A stretch of DNA of 33,642 bases from Okeania sp. SIO3B5. GTDB lineage: Bacteria; Cyanobacteriota; Cyanobacteriia; Cyanobacteriales; Microcoleaceae. Within the stretch, counting starts at the first letter, position 1. Each line of letters opens with the position of its first letter. Location of the stretch: positions 26,175-59,816 of the forward strand of contig NZ_JAAHHG010000005.1 of assembly GCF_010692555.1 (NCBI RefSeq), in the 5' to 3' direction. Positions 23,903 to 33,220 of the stretch are shown here, piece by piece. Below the pieces are notes generated by a model that worked only from the letters and a program-made list of their open reading frames with translations, made no database searches and was not told the origin of the DNA. The translations under genes were made by a program, and so were the position numbers.

Positions 23903-24155
23903 AGTAATCCTTGACTGAGTTTGAGTCTTTGTAAATGCCCTAACCTTTGTTTCGACTGCTATATAACAATTTGATAAATATTTGCTATAAATAACTAGGT
24001 CATAACTTATCTTTTTAGTTTAAGGGAAATATCCGATAGAGTTTTTTAACTTCCCTTATTATTCGTAACAATCTTTTTTAAAAATGGTATTAGGTTGTGA
24101 GTTTACTGAATAGTAGATAAAATCAATTAGTCACATAAAAAAAAGTTACATAATT
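23903..24155. other. AT-rich spacer
   Basis: No gene seen. AAGGGAAATATCCGATAG..TTTAACTTCCCTT (24023-24058) could form a weak hairpin. Confidence 0.4.
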
Positions 24156-24378
24156 AGGTCTTGCTGATTAAATATAAAAGCATTGACAGATAAGAATTTT
24201 AGCCTTTTTTATGTCTTTAAAAAGTGCAAGCTTTTCGGTCTAAAATGCTCAAAAATTTAGTATTTTAGCTGCATAGTTGGGCAGAAAAATCATTCTTACA
24301 AAGCTTAGATCCTGCCTCCTCGCTCATTCCCATTTATCCTGTCTCCTACTCCTAAAAAAAACTTTTTCAGCAAACCAT
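24156..24378. mobile_element. Family-1 MITE, 223 bp, TSD AATT
   Basis: AGGTCTTGCTGATTAAAT at the left, CTTTTTCAGCAAACC at the right, AATT on both sides. Interior core GTATTTTAGCTGCATAGTTG and polypyrimidine tail CCTGTCTCCTACTCC are kept. Confidence 0.85.
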
Positions 24379-24531
24379 AATTACGTGGTATTTTAGGTAG
24401 AATTTAACGAAGTAAAAATTCATAATTAAGAAGTCAAAAGTGGTTTTTAAACGGGGATTTTGAGCAACTCTCCAAAAATATTACGCCTTAAAATGTGGGG
24501 TTTTAGACTATTATGATTTTGATAAATTACT

Positions 24532-24631
24532 ACAGTTCATATCAAAGGAAAATTAATCTGATAAGCAACACAAAAAATTGCTTTTTATCCCACAGCTTTA
24601 TCCTAAAAATTCTTAACTGAATCGTATTGGA
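24532..24631. mobile_element. Family-3 small element, copy 2
   Basis: TACAGTTCATATC at the left and CTTAACTGAATCGTA at the right, about 100 bp; ends and layout as at 12187-12284. Interior TTTTTATCCCACAGCTTTAT. Confidence 0.5.
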
Positions 24632-24783
24632 AAAATAAAAAATTACACCAGATTTAACTATGATTAGGCGATAGTTTTTTTAACTTATGCAAAATAGCGA
24701 TCGCTGATTTTTGTTTGAGATATTAGGAAGCAATTTCTAGTATTACAGCAGAAGGAAGAAGGAAGGACTGAAGTTGGAAAAAA

Positions 24784-24826
24784 GAAAAATCTTGCGTTGC
24801 CTGAGTTTTAAGCTGTTGATATGTCC
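24784..24826. repeat. Short dispersed repeat, copy 1
   Basis: GAAAAATCTTGCGTTGCCTG followed by AGTTTTAAGCTGTTGATATG; the same 43-bp block with few changes is at 31761-31803 upstream of ycf66. Confidence 0.7.
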
Positions 24827-25040
24827 TAACCTGTCCTTAAATTGCTATAATAAATTTTCTAAAAATAAATGACAGAAACAAAATTGCCCGTATTTTTACT
24901 AAACATACAATTAATAAATAATCCTGTTAGGGAATAGCAAAAAATAAATTATCCAACTCTTGGACTCCCCTTACTCTCTACTTGTTATTCCCCTAAATTC
25001 AGTGCAATGGGATATTTTTCACTTAGAAGTCTCTTATACC

Positions 25041-25140
25041 AATTTTATCTGAGGTGGCACAGAATTAGGTGTTAGGTCTTAAGTCTTAAGTCTTAGGTAT
25101 TGGATGTTATAGCAATTTTATCTGAGGTGGCACAGAATTA
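25041..25140. repeat. 27-bp direct repeats around an STRR
   Basis: AATTTTATCTGAGGTGGCAC and AGAATTA occur identically at 25041-25067 and 25114-25140, 46 bp apart. Between them are CTTAAGT heptamers. The rest of 24632-25349 has no recognisable gene. Confidence 0.85.
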
Positions 25141-25349
25141 TGAAATTGATTAACCTATCTATCTCGATCTACAGTCAACTCTGATTAAAATATTATTCTA
25201 TGTCACTTCTTATGGATTTTGTCTTAGTAAAAATAATGCTAAATCAACAACAGGAATATAGTAGCTTTCTACAGCCATAATTGTTTCCTAATATCCTAAT
25301 TTATACTTGACCAATATATTATTAGAATAGTCAATCAATACAAATTAAT

Positions 25350-27296
25350 ATGTCAGAAGTAAGAAAACCCAAATATCCCATTATTTCTTATAATCATATT
25401 CTTTCTGAACTTTCTGTGAACCGCAAAGATCCATGTGAAGTTATTCGTGAATTAATCTCTAATTCTTATGATGCCAATGCTTCTAACATTCAAATATACC
25501 CACTTTTACAAGAAAAAGGATTTATATATTTTGATAATGGCATTGGTTTAAGTGAAACAGAAGAAATTAATGGTATTACCCCTTATGTAGCTTTTTTCTC
25601 AATCGGAAAATCTACAAAAATTCAAGGAGAGTCTATAGGGTATAAATGTCAAGGTTCTAAACTTTGTTTTGCATCTAAAAATATTACTATCATTACTAAA
25701 TGTTCAGATGAACTTTGGTGGAGATATATATCAATAGATAATCCCCAAAAAAATATCGATCAGTCTTTTAATATTGCTTCTGAGTTTAGTGACCAACCTT
25801 GGGATAGTCTAAGTGAACTTTTCCCCACAGCAAAAGCTCAAACAAAAAATATACTTAAAAAATTAAATCAAGATTTTTTTACTACTCAATTTAATCATCA
25901 AGGAACAATGATTATTGTTGATGGATTAGAAGTTCAAGACTTCTCAAATTTTTATTCTTCAAATGAATATGGAAAAAATCAATGGTCTTATTTAAAGCAT
26001 TATATCCGCTTCAATACTAGACATGGTGACATGAGAATACTTAGAGCTGATGAGACAGATTTTCCCAAAAGAAGAGAACTTTCATTTAGAGAAACTATTG
26101 GATACAACGACCAATGTCAACTTTTTCTATGGTCTATGATTAAATATAATAAATACGAATTAGAAGAAATTAAACCAGGATATCCTTATTTAAAAAAACC
26201 GGATGCCACCGAAAAAATCAAAACTCCTGCTCAAGTATCAAGTCTCGATCATGGTAATTTTTCAGGCCGTTATTGTTCTACTTTTTCATATCAGGAAACA
26301 ACTTATTGTATCACTTTAGCAATAGATGGAAATAAAAGAGCATTAAATAAATATCCAGAATTAAGTAGAAAAGGCGATGGGAAATCAGGAATTAAATTAG
26401 TAGATCAAAGAGGAACTTTCATTTCATCTGAAGGTGTAAAAATTTGTTCTTACAATAAAATTTTTGAGCATCCATTATTAGAAGACTATTCCATACTTGC
26501 AGATACCAAAGTGAAATCTCATTATATTTTGATCGTCAACGGTAGTTTTAATGTAGTCACAAATAGAAATTCTTTGACTGATGATTCTAAACAGATATTA
26601 AAAGACGATTCATTCCTGAAAAACATAAAAAAATTTTTAGATGAAGCTCAACGACAAGTTTCTGTTTTTCGTGAATTTATTGAAAGATTAAACAAGGAAA
26701 ATCAAGAGGCAAAATTAGAGACATATATTCAAAAATTAGACAAGCTGAAAAAAGATATTAAAAATAGAACTAGGTTTAAAGTTAACAACATAGAACAATT
26801 AAAAAATAAATGGATTATACAACCAGAAATAGGAGAAGAACATTGGGTTGGAGCATTATATACAATGTTTTCTCACTTAGTTACTGTTGACTTACCTTAC
26901 GCAGAATTATGGGTACGTCCAAGAACTTTTTGTGGCGTTGGTCTTGATAGTATAGCAGTTCCATTAAAAGAAAATAGCTTAAAAGACACGGTTCACAGAG
27001 GACTAGAATATAAATACACTTTTTCCCCGACAGATGAATATAATCATCCTTTTATTGTGACTAATTTTATAGTTTGTTGGGATATATCTATACCAGAAGA
27101 ACGAGAATTAATTAAAGATGCTTATGGCTATTTTGGATATGTATCTTTAACAGAAGAATTAAATAATATTGGTTATGAAATAATTAATATTCAAAGTCAA
27201 ACAGGTGAAATTCATGACCAAAACATTAAAGTAATTAGCCTCAAAAAATTACTCGATCATACTTTTGATTGTCAATGGACTACTCCTCCAAAATAA
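25350..27296 (+). CDS. GHKL (HSP90-like/MORC-like) ATPase
   Basis: 648 residues. The Bergerat-fold ATPase is plain at the N-terminus: N-box RELISNSYDANA (Glu34, Asn38, Asp41), G1 FDNGIGLS (Asp62, Gly64, Gly66) and G2 GESIGYKCQGSK (93-104). IGKSTKIQGESIGYKCQGSK is like the MORC/paraMORC and HATPase_c_3 group. Residues about 105-420 would be the S5 transducer-like domain. About 425-475 is a Lys/Glu-rich coiled coil (FREFIERLNKENQEAKLETY), followed by a C-terminal domain without known motif. Prokaryotic MORC-like ATPases often travel with restriction or other defence genes; here there is no such partner, only the 153-bp array downstream. A defence or DNA-clamp role is inference. Confidence 0.82.
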   Translation: MSEVRKPKYPIISYNHILSELSVNRKDPCEVIRELISNSYDANASNIQIYPLLQEKGFIYFDNGIGLSETEEINGITPYVAFFSIGKSTKIQGESIGYKCQGSKLCFASKNITIITKCSDELWWRYISIDNPQKNIDQSFNIASEFSDQPWDSLSELFPTAKAQTKNILKKLNQDFFTTQFNHQGTMIIVDGLEVQDFSNFYSSNEYGKNQWSYLKHYIRFNTRHGDMRILRADETDFPKRRELSFRETIGYNDQCQLFLWSMIKYNKYELEEIKPGYPYLKKPDATEKIKTPAQVSSLDHGNFSGRYCSTFSYQETTYCITLAIDGNKRALNKYPELSRKGDGKSGIKLVDQRGTFISSEGVKICSYNKIFEHPLLEDYSILADTKVKSHYILIVNGSFNVVTNRNSLTDDSKQILKDDSFLKNIKKFLDEAQRQVSVFREFIERLNKENQEAKLETYIQKLDKLKKDIKNRTRFKVNNIEQLKNKWIIQPEIGEEHWVGALYTMFSHLVTVDLPYAELWVRPRTFCGVGLDSIAVPLKENSLKDTVHRGLEYKYTFSPTDEYNHPFIVTNFIVCWDISIPEERELIKDAYGYFGYVSLTEELNNIGYEIINIQSQTGEIHDQNIKVISLKKLLDHTFDCQWTTPPK

Positions 27297-27381
27297 GCAC
27301 TTCATCACATCTAAAACTTAACCTTTTTTGCTTCTGGATAGTTAGTCGTATTTGCTGCGGAGTATATTTCAAAGATTTTCT

Positions 27382-27487
27382 GATTATCTGGCCATGAAAA
27401 TTTTCTAGGCGATCGCCCCATCCCAAAAACACACCTTGAGGTATTTCTACAGCTCAAACATTAGAACAGCTATAGCACTATAGTTTT
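27382..27487. repeat. 106-bp direct repeat flanking the array, left copy
   Basis: Runs from GATTATCTGGCCA through TAGGCGATCGCCCCAT to GCTATAGCACTATAGTTTT. The right copy, also 106 bp, is 28641-28746 (GATTATCTAGCCA, TAGGCGATCGCCTCAT, GCTATAGCACTATAGTTTT). Both contain a HIP1 site; the ends are more alike than the middle. Confidence 0.8.
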
Positions 27488-27490
27488 TGA

Positions 27491-28503
27491 TTGGAAGCTC
27501 AAAAAATGTGAATGACTGCCATGAGAAAACTATAACGTTATAGTTGAGATACTTCCACTCCCCAGTCAATCATTGTGAGCGCCACCAAAAAATGGAGACT
27601 GAGGTAAGTGGAGAGCAAAAAATCTCCCCTTCACCCACAATAGTTGGAGGCTCACAAAATGTGACTGACTACCATGAGAAAACTATAACGTTATAGTTGA
27701 GACACTTCCACTCCCCAGTTAATCATTGTGAACGCCACCAAAAAATGGAGACTGAGGTAAGTGGGGAGTAATAAATCTCCCCTTCATCCACAATAGTTGG
27801 AGGCTCACAAAATGTGACTGACTACCATGAGAAAACTATAACGTTATAGTTGAGACACTTCCACTCCCCAGTTAATCATTGTGAACGCCACCAAAAAATG
27901 GAGACTGAGGTAAGTGGGGAGTAATAAATCTCCCCTTCATCCACAATAGTTGGAGGCTCACAAAATGTGACTGACTACCATAAGAAAACTATAACGTTAT
28001 AGTTGAGACACTTCCACTCCCCAGTTAATCATTGTGAACGCCACCAAAAAAATGGAGACTGAGGTAAGTGGGGAGTAATAAATCTCCCCTTCATCCACAA
28101 TAGTTGGAGGCTCACAAAATGTGACTGACTGCTATGAGAAAACTATAACGTTTGAGTTAAGATACTTCCACTCCTCAGCTAATCATTGTGAACGCCACCA
28201 AAAAATGGAGACTGAGGTAAGTGGAGAGCAAAAAATCTCCCCTTCACCCACAATAGTTGGAGGCTCACAAAATGTGAATGACTACCATGAGAAAACTATA
28301 ACGTTATAGTTGAGACACTTCCACTCCCCAGTTAATCATTGTGAACGCCACCAAAAAATGGAGACTGAGGTAAGTGGAGAGCAAAAAATCTCCCCTTCAC
28401 CCACAATAGTTGGAAGCTCACGAAATGTGACTGACTACCATAAGAAAACTATAACGTTATAGTTGAGACACTTCCACTCCCCAGTCAATCATTCTGAGCG
28501 TTA
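27491..28503. repeat. Tandem array of 153-bp units (about 6.6 copies)
   Basis: Unit starts (TTGGAGGCTCA or TTGGAAGCTCA) at 27491, 27644, 27797, 27950, 28104, 28257 and 28410: periods 153, 153, 153, 154, 153, 153; the last unit is partial. Each unit has the palindrome AACTATAACGTTATAGTT (perfect in six of seven; 27528, 27681, 27834, 27987, 28294, 28447; broken at 28141), a TCACA/TGTGA mini-stem, an ACTCCCCA arm, and a second hairpin GGGGAG/CTCCCC. Two unit types alternate: GGGGAGTAATAAATCTCCCC (units 2-4) and GGAGAGCAAAAAATCTCC (units 1, 5, 6). Stops interrupt all frames, so it is not a coding repeat. Function unknown. Confidence 0.95.
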
Positions 28504-28640
28504 CCAACATAGCACTATAGTTATTCATTAGACAGGACTTAGGTCAAAGTACTATATATAGTAGATAAAAACTATAGCACTATGGTACATATAGTGGTTT
28601 TCTCGGAAAAAATCCCTTAGTCCTGACTAGAATAATTTTC
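28504..28640. promoter_or_regulatory. Cluster of CTATAG-type palindromes beside the array
   Basis: ATAGCACTATAGTT (28510-28523), the perfect palindrome TACTATATATAGTA (28549-28562) and CTATAGCACTATGGTA (28571-28586). The same TATAGCACTATAGT motif ends both 106-bp flanking repeats. They could be operator half-sites related to the array palindrome. Confidence 0.5.
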
Positions 28641-28746
28641 GATTATCTAGCCAGAAAAATTTGCTAGGCGATCGCCTCATGCCAAAAAACACTACTAGAC
28701 ACTTTATCCCACCAAAACACGACATAAGCTATAGCACTATAGTTTT
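28641..28746. repeat. 106-bp direct repeat flanking the array, right copy
   Basis: Partner of 27382-27487, same orientation and same length. Confidence 0.8.
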
Positions 28747-28829
28747 AATTCTCCATATCTAACATTAATTCCTGAGTCCAAAAAAGAGAAAATCAGAGGT
28801 TAAGCTAATAACCCCTGACCATTCTCCAA

Positions 28830-28910
28830 TGCGGATGGCGAGACTCGAACTCGCAAGGCAAAGCCACACGTCCCTCAAACGTGCGCGTATACCAATTCCG
28901 CCACATCCGC
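28830..28910 (-). tRNA. tRNA-Leu (anticodon GAG)
   Basis: Minus strand folds as a class II tRNA: acceptor GCGGATG with CATCCGC, D-arm GCGGAATTGGTATACGC, anticodon stem CACGT/ACGTG around loop TTGAGGG (anticodon GAG, reading CUC/CUU), a long variable arm TGGCTTTGCCTT and T-arm GCGAGTTCGAGTCTCGC. The discriminator is A at 28830 and CCA is not encoded, as is common in cyanobacteria. Confidence 0.95.
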
Positions 28911-29078
28911 TCTAGTTAGCATCTATCAACCAAACTTCAATAAAATTACGGCATTTTAGCTAACAATATACAATAATAACATAAAATTCTGGAATGTCTA
29001 CAAGAAATTTTCTCACATCTTTCCTAAAAACCCAAAAAGTCTTATCCTAACTGAATAATTGAGCTAAAAGCACCGAAA

Positions 29079-30437
29079 ATGCGGTTCTCTAAAATCCTAA
29101 TAGCCAACCGAGGCGAAATAGCCCTACGCATTCTCCGCACCTGCGAAGAAATGGGCATAGCCACCATCGCCGTCCACTCAACCATAGACCGCCATGCCCT
29201 CCATGTGCAACTGGCGGACGAAGCAGTTTGCATTGGTGAACCCACCAGTAGCAAAAGCTACCTCAATATTCCCAACATTATATCGGCTGCCTTAACTCGT
29301 AATGCCTCTGCCATCCATCCAGGCTATGGCTTTCTGGCTGAAAATGCCCGATTTGCAGAAATCTGTGCTGACCACGATATTGCTTTTATTGGCCCATCAC
29401 CAGAAGGGATTAGGGCAATGGGGGACAAATCCACAGCCAAAGAAACCATGCAAAAAGCCGGAGTTCCTACAGTTCCAGGAAGTGATGGTCTTCTCAAAGA
29501 TGAAAAAGAAGCAGTAGCGATCGCCAAAAAAATCGGTGTTCCCCTCATGATCAAAGCCACTGCCGGAGGTGGAGGACGAGGAATGAGACTGGTTCGCCAA
29601 GAAAACGAACTCTCCAAACTGCTTCAGGCAGCTCAAGGAGAAGCAGAAGCAGCCTTTGGCAACTCTGGAGTCTACATAGAAAAATTCATTGAACGTCCAC
29701 GTCACATTGAATTTCAAATTCTAGCCGATAGTCACGGAAATGTAATTCACCTGGGAGAGAGAGACTGTTCTATTCAGCGTCGCCATCAAAAGTTACTAGA
29801 AGAAGCTCCCAGCCCAGCATTAAGTCCTAAACTACGTCAGAAAATGGGAGAAGCCGCAGTCAAAGCAGCCAAGTCCATTAATTATGTAGGTGCTGGCACT
29901 GTAGAATTTCTCCTAGACAAGTCTGGTGAATTCTACTTTATGGAAATGAATACTAGGATTCAAGTAGAACATCCAGTCACAGAACTAATTACAGGACTTG
30001 ACTTAATTGCCGAGCAAATTAGAATTGCCCAAGGAGAGAAACTGCGACTAACCCAAAAGCAGGTAAATTTTAATGGCCATGCAATAGAATGCCGAATTAA
30101 TGCCGAAGACCCAGACCATAATTTTCGCCCCCATCCTGGTCGCATTAGTGGTTATCTACCACCGGGAGGTTTAGGAGTGAGAATGGACTCTCATGTTTAT
30201 ACAGACTATGAGATTCCACCTTACTATGATTCTTTGATTGGTAAATTAATAGTTTGGGGACAAGACCGTCCTACTGCCATTCAGAGGATGAAACGCGCTC
30301 TCAGAGAATGTGCTGTGACAGGAGTTCCCACAACTATCAGCTTTCATCAAAGAATTTTAGAGACTCCGGAATTTCTGGAGGGGCAAGTATATACAAACTT
30401 TGTTGAGACTGTGATGAAACCTGAGAGTAGTAAATAA
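29079..30437 (+). CDS. accC: Acetyl-CoA carboxylase biotin carboxylase subunit
   Basis: 452 residues, normal for AccC. N-terminal domain [23 protein letters not shown]-grasp with Lys117, Lys159 and the loop GGGGRGM (163-169); the HRDC-like [20 protein letters not shown]; and the metal/catalytic stretch [20 protein letters not shown]. It carboxylates the biotin on AccB using ATP and bicarbonate, the first half-reaction of malonyl-CoA synthesis for fatty acids. Start is fixed by the family N-terminus. No accB is adjacent, as is usual in cyanobacteria. GC content is higher than that of the neighbouring accessory genes. A family-1 MITE lies three bases past the stop. Confidence 0.97.
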   Translation: MRFSKILIANRGEIALRILRTCEEMGIATIAVHSTIDRHALHVQLADEAVCIGEPTSSKSYLNIPNIISAALTRNASAIHPGYGFLAENARFAEICADHDIAFIGPSPEGIRAMGDKSTAKETMQKAGVPTVPGSDGLLKDEKEAVAIAKKIGVPLMIKATAGGGGRGMRLVRQENELSKLLQAAQGEAEAAFGNSGVYIEKFIERPRHIEFQILADSHGNVIHLGERDCSIQRRHQKLLEEAPSPALSPKLRQKMGEAAVKAAKSINYVGAGTVEFLLDKSGEFYFMEMNTRIQVEHPVTELITGLDLIAEQIRIAQGEKLRLTQKQVNFNGHAIECRINAEDPDHNFRPHPGRISGYLPPGGLGVRMDSHVYTDYEIPPYYDSLIGKLIVWGQDRPTAIQRMKRALRECAVTGVPTTISFHQRILETPEFLEGQVYTNFVETVMKPESSK

Positions 30438-30439
30438 GT

Positions 30440-30649
30440 AGGGCTTGCTGAATAAAAGTGTAATCAATACCTGTAACGGCTTCCAGGGTTAAAGATTGCT
30501 GAGGGGGTGTAAGGTTTTTGGCTCAATTAGTCTCAAAATGCTCATATTTTTCCCCTGAGTATCAGAAAATTTGGCCGTAGTAGATAGTCTAAGCTGTTCC
30601 CAGTTAAGTGTTCCCTATCATCACCATCAGACTTTTGAGCGCAAGCCCT
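30440..30649. mobile_element. Family-1 MITE, 210 bp, TSD AAGT
   Basis: AGGGCTTGCTGAATAAAAG at the left, GAGCGCAAGCCCT at the right, AAGT on both sides. Inserted right behind the accC stop codon. The interior is diverged from other copies. Confidence 0.88.
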
Positions 30650-30713
30650 AAGTAAGTTGACGCAAAAAAAACTAAGTATGTAACAAAAAGTAAAGTGGAT
30701 CTAAAACCTCTTC

Positions 30714-30745
30714 CCTTCTGCCTTCTGCCTTCTGCCTCCTGCCTT
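30714..30745. repeat. Heptamer STRR (CTTCTGC)n
   Basis: Four tandem CTTCTGC-type units just past the YggT stop. The inverse heptamer GCAGAAG is repeated at 32836-32882. Confidence 0.8.
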
Positions 30746-30751
30746 CATTAG

Positions 30752-31036
30752 CTACAGCATCATTCTCAATAAACCTTGCTGGCCCAAAAGCAACTCTCGT
30801 AATAAGCTGAAAATACCTACCCAAATAATCGGACTAATATCTACCCCACCTAGAGGAGGCACAATTTTCCTAGTGGGGGCTAAAAATGGTTCTGTCGGCC
30901 AAAAAATCAAATTAAATGGAAGTTGATTGATATTTACCTGGGGGTACCATGTGAGAACTATTCGGAAGATAAATAAGAAAGTCATTAACCCCAGGATAAT
31001 ACCTAGAGTCCAATTCGCTAATGTCAGATAGTCCAT
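30752..31036 (-). CDS. YggT/Ycf19-family membrane protein
   Basis: 94 residues with two hydrophobic segments (about 8-28 and 70-85) and the family signature FRIVLTWYPQVNINQLPFNL, then PTEPFLAPTRKIVPPLGGVD followed by ISPIIW. YggT/Ycf19 proteins are small membrane proteins of bacteria and plastids linked to division and thylakoid/nucleoid organisation. Opposite strand to accC and psbX; the intergene on its 5' side (31037-31344) is shared with the psbX promoter, so expression is divergent. ATG start without clear Shine-Dalgarno. Confidence 0.92.
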   Translation of the reverse strand: MDYLTLANWTLGIILGLMTFLFIFRIVLTWYPQVNINQLPFNLIFWPTEPFLAPTRKIVPPLGGVDISPIIWVGIFSLLRELLLGQQGLLRMML

Positions 31037-31344
31037 AAGATAATAAAAAAATGAAATTTTGTCAAAAAAATCTTAGTGCAGCGCTGTGGAAATAATCCAC
31101 CAGTGACACAATTCCACAAGCATTAGTAACTGATACTTTTGCCTTATACACAGCTACACTCAAGATTTGGCTAGTATTAAATATTTAAAGATATTGATTA
31201 GTAAATCCTATTCATGGTCAGAAGGCAAGCTGTAAAAATCATTACTTGTTTACCACGACCAAAATTTCTACTGAAAAAAATCGCAAACCGCTATAATATT
31301 TAAAATTAAAGTAAATTAAATTTTGTGGCAAAGGGCAATAATCC
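31037..31344. promoter_or_regulatory. Divergent yggT-psbX intergenic region with psbX -10 box
   Basis: TATAAT at 31292-31297 lies 47 bp before the psbX ATG; a -35 is not clear. No repeat or other gene seen. Confidence 0.45.
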
Positions 31345-31464
31345 ATGACTCCTTCTTTATCAAACTTCTTATTAAGTCTACTGGCGGGAACTCTAATTGT
31401 AGTTATTCCTGCTACAATTTTTCTGATATTCGTCAGCCAAAAGGATAAAGTTACTCGTTCCTAG
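31345..31464 (+). CDS. psbX: Photosystem II protein X
   Basis: 39 residues: a short N-terminus ([15 protein letters not shown]), one transmembrane helix ([17 protein letters not shown]) and a basic tail KDKVTRS. This is the usual sequence and size of PsbX, a low-molecular-mass subunit of photosystem II in the thylakoid membrane, close to the quinone exchange region. AAGGGC lies about 11 bases before the ATG. It is followed in the same direction by ycf66. Confidence 0.93.
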   Translation: MTPSLSNFLLSLLAGTLIVVIPATIFLIFVSQKDKVTRS

Positions 31465-31952
31465 ACCCTAAATAATAAACATTTTCCTTTTTGGAGCAAA
31501 GGTTAAGTCAGAATACCATTTCCTAGAAGTCTAACAATCACGAATTCTTCTTAGGAATAAACTTTTTTCTGCAATAACTTAACAGTTATGTGAAGAGCCG
31601 AAAAGCAAACTATTTTTGGTTTAAGTTTCACCTAATTTTTTTTTGCAAAGACAAAGTTAAAGCCTCAGACTACAGAATAGGGGAGACAGTGATATAATTG
31701 TCCAAACCTAACAAGCTGAGGTTTTTCTTTGTTAAATTGATGACATAGCACAAGTCAAAAGGAAAAATCTGGCGTTGTCTGAGTTTTAAGCTTTTAATAT
31801 GTCAAATACAGTAGTGGCAATTGCTATGCAATATCCAACTAAATATTAAATAAATTATATATACCAAGTAACTTCAAGTCTCAATACCAAGTCAGGGTAG
31901 AGATTATTAAACTTGAATTACTAATTGATGACTTACTAATAGGAGATTTAGA
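31465..31952. other. psbX-ycf66 spacer with -10 box, small hairpin and short repeat
   Basis: TATAAT at 31693-31698 follows GGGAGACAGTGA; just after it AAACCT (31704-31709) pairs with AGGTTT (31719-31724) before a T-rich run, which could be an early attenuator or weak terminator. A dispersed repeat (31761-31803) matches 24784-24826. Confidence 0.45.
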
Positions 31953-32834
31953 ATGGTCAACTTAGGATTAAATTGGAGTAGTTTGCTAGGAATAATCCTG
32001 GCCGTAGCAGGAGCAGGACTATACTTCCTCCGCACATGGCGTCCAAAGCTAGCTAGAGACCACGATATTTTCTTTGCCGCCATTGGCTTACTATGTGGAG
32101 GTATTCTCATATTCCAAGGCTGGAGACTAGACCCTATTTTAGCTTTCGGTCAGTTTTTGTTAACTGGTAGTGCCATATTCTTTGCAGCAGAATCTATCAG
32201 AATGAGAGGTCTTACAACTAAGCAAGCTAGGGAACGTACCCCTATTGTAGATGAAGAAAGACCAGTAAGTCCTGTTTATGGTTATGCAGAATCAGACTTA
32301 GACGAACTAGAACCTTATGAAGAATATCCTGCTAATCGTCGTATCAGAGGTACTCAAGATTATCGTTCTTCTAGGCCAGATAATTTTGAGGATGACTACC
32401 GCCGTCGTCCTTCTAATCGTAGAAGCAGTTATGATAGACCAGGAGAAACAAACCCAAGATTACGCAAGCGTAGTCCTCGTTCAGAAGATTATCCTACTAG
32501 AGCGTCTTCTGAATATTGGGAAACTTCTGTAGACTTAGAAAATAAGAGACCTACTTCTCGCAGTCGAGGTAATATCAGTGATGCTAATAGGCCAGAAGAT
32601 GGACTACCTCGCCCTCGTAGTCGAGATAGCTGGGAGACTTCTAGTACTGAAGAAAGACCACCCTATAACCGTACTCGTCGCCCTAGTCCTGAAGCAAGCT
32701 ACTCGGAAGAAACATCTCCTAGAACTAGAAAGCGTCGTCCACCAGAAGCATCATCTACGGATGGAGAAGTAACATCAGAAAATTATGTAGAGTATACTCC
32801 TATGGATTCTGCTGATAGTGATGTTAATGGTTAA
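31953..32834 (+). CDS. ycf66: Ycf66-family protein
   Basis: 293 residues. Three hydrophobic segments lie at about 9-26, 41-57 and 65-80 (LLGIILAVAGAGLYFLRTWR; FFAAIGLLCGGILIFQGWRL; LLTGSAIFFAAESIRMRG), the conserved Ycf66 membrane domain. The remaining 210 residues are a low-complexity, Arg/Ser/Glu/Pro-rich tail with repeated PR/RS/YPTR-type motifs, much longer than in plastid Ycf66 and probably disordered. TAGGAG eight bases before the ATG supports the start. Its function is not established; it is found in cyanobacteria and some plastids. Placement after psbX suggests thylakoid-linked expression. Confidence 0.92.
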   Translation: MVNLGLNWSSLLGIILAVAGAGLYFLRTWRPKLARDHDIFFAAIGLLCGGILIFQGWRLDPILAFGQFLLTGSAIFFAAESIRMRGLTTKQARERTPIVDEERPVSPVYGYAESDLDELEPYEEYPANRRIRGTQDYRSSRPDNFEDDYRRRPSNRRSSYDRPGETNPRLRKRSPRSEDYPTRASSEYWETSVDLENKRPTSRSRGNISDANRPEDGLPRPRSRDSWETSSTEERPPYNRTRRPSPEASYSEETSPRTRKRRPPEASSTDGEVTSENYVEYTPMDSADSDVNG

Positions 32835-32835
32835 T

Positions 32836-32882
32836 TGAAGAAGGCAGAAGTTAGAAGGCAGAAGTCAGAAGGCAGAAGGCAA
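32836..32882. repeat. Heptamer STRR (GCAGAAG)n
   Basis: Six GCAGAAG-type units, some with substitutions, starting directly after the ycf66 stop. Confidence 0.8.
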
Positions 32883-33220
32883 AATTGCTTATGGATAGTC
32901 TTCAACAGGTCACTCCGTGTCTACAAGCTCCAAACAATTTTCAGCACCCCCGTTTATGGTGAGGTATTAAACCCGCAAAAGAAAAGATAAATTTCTAATA
33001 GAAGTAGGAATATTAGGTGGGGATAATTTTGATTTTTTAAAGTAAATAAAAAAATTCTATTTTCCCCCACCCATTCTATTATTTATTTAATCGCTGAATA
33101 TTCGTAGCATTGAGAAAATTTGTAGAAATTCAATTTTTGTTGAACCGAAAAAATTATCATCAAAACTTTACTAAAGTCAAAAGAGATATTTCTATTATTA
33201 TTAATAATTTGATCTACAAA
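32883..33220. other. Spacer, no gene recognised
   Basis: AT-rich. A minus-strand frame runs through 33083-33325 but is mostly repeat-derived and is not believed. Confidence 0.4.

Noticed and set aside
28121-28309. 62-codon open frame within the 153-bp array
   Set aside because: Open only because the palindrome in one unit mutated (TTATAG to TTTGAG), removing the stop; other units are closed.
27491-28503. CRISPR-like array
   Set aside because: Whole 153-bp units are repeated; there are no short repeats with unique spacers and no cas genes.
29042-30145. Several open frames opposite or out of frame with accC
   Set aside because: Shadows of a strongly conserved gene with biased codon use.
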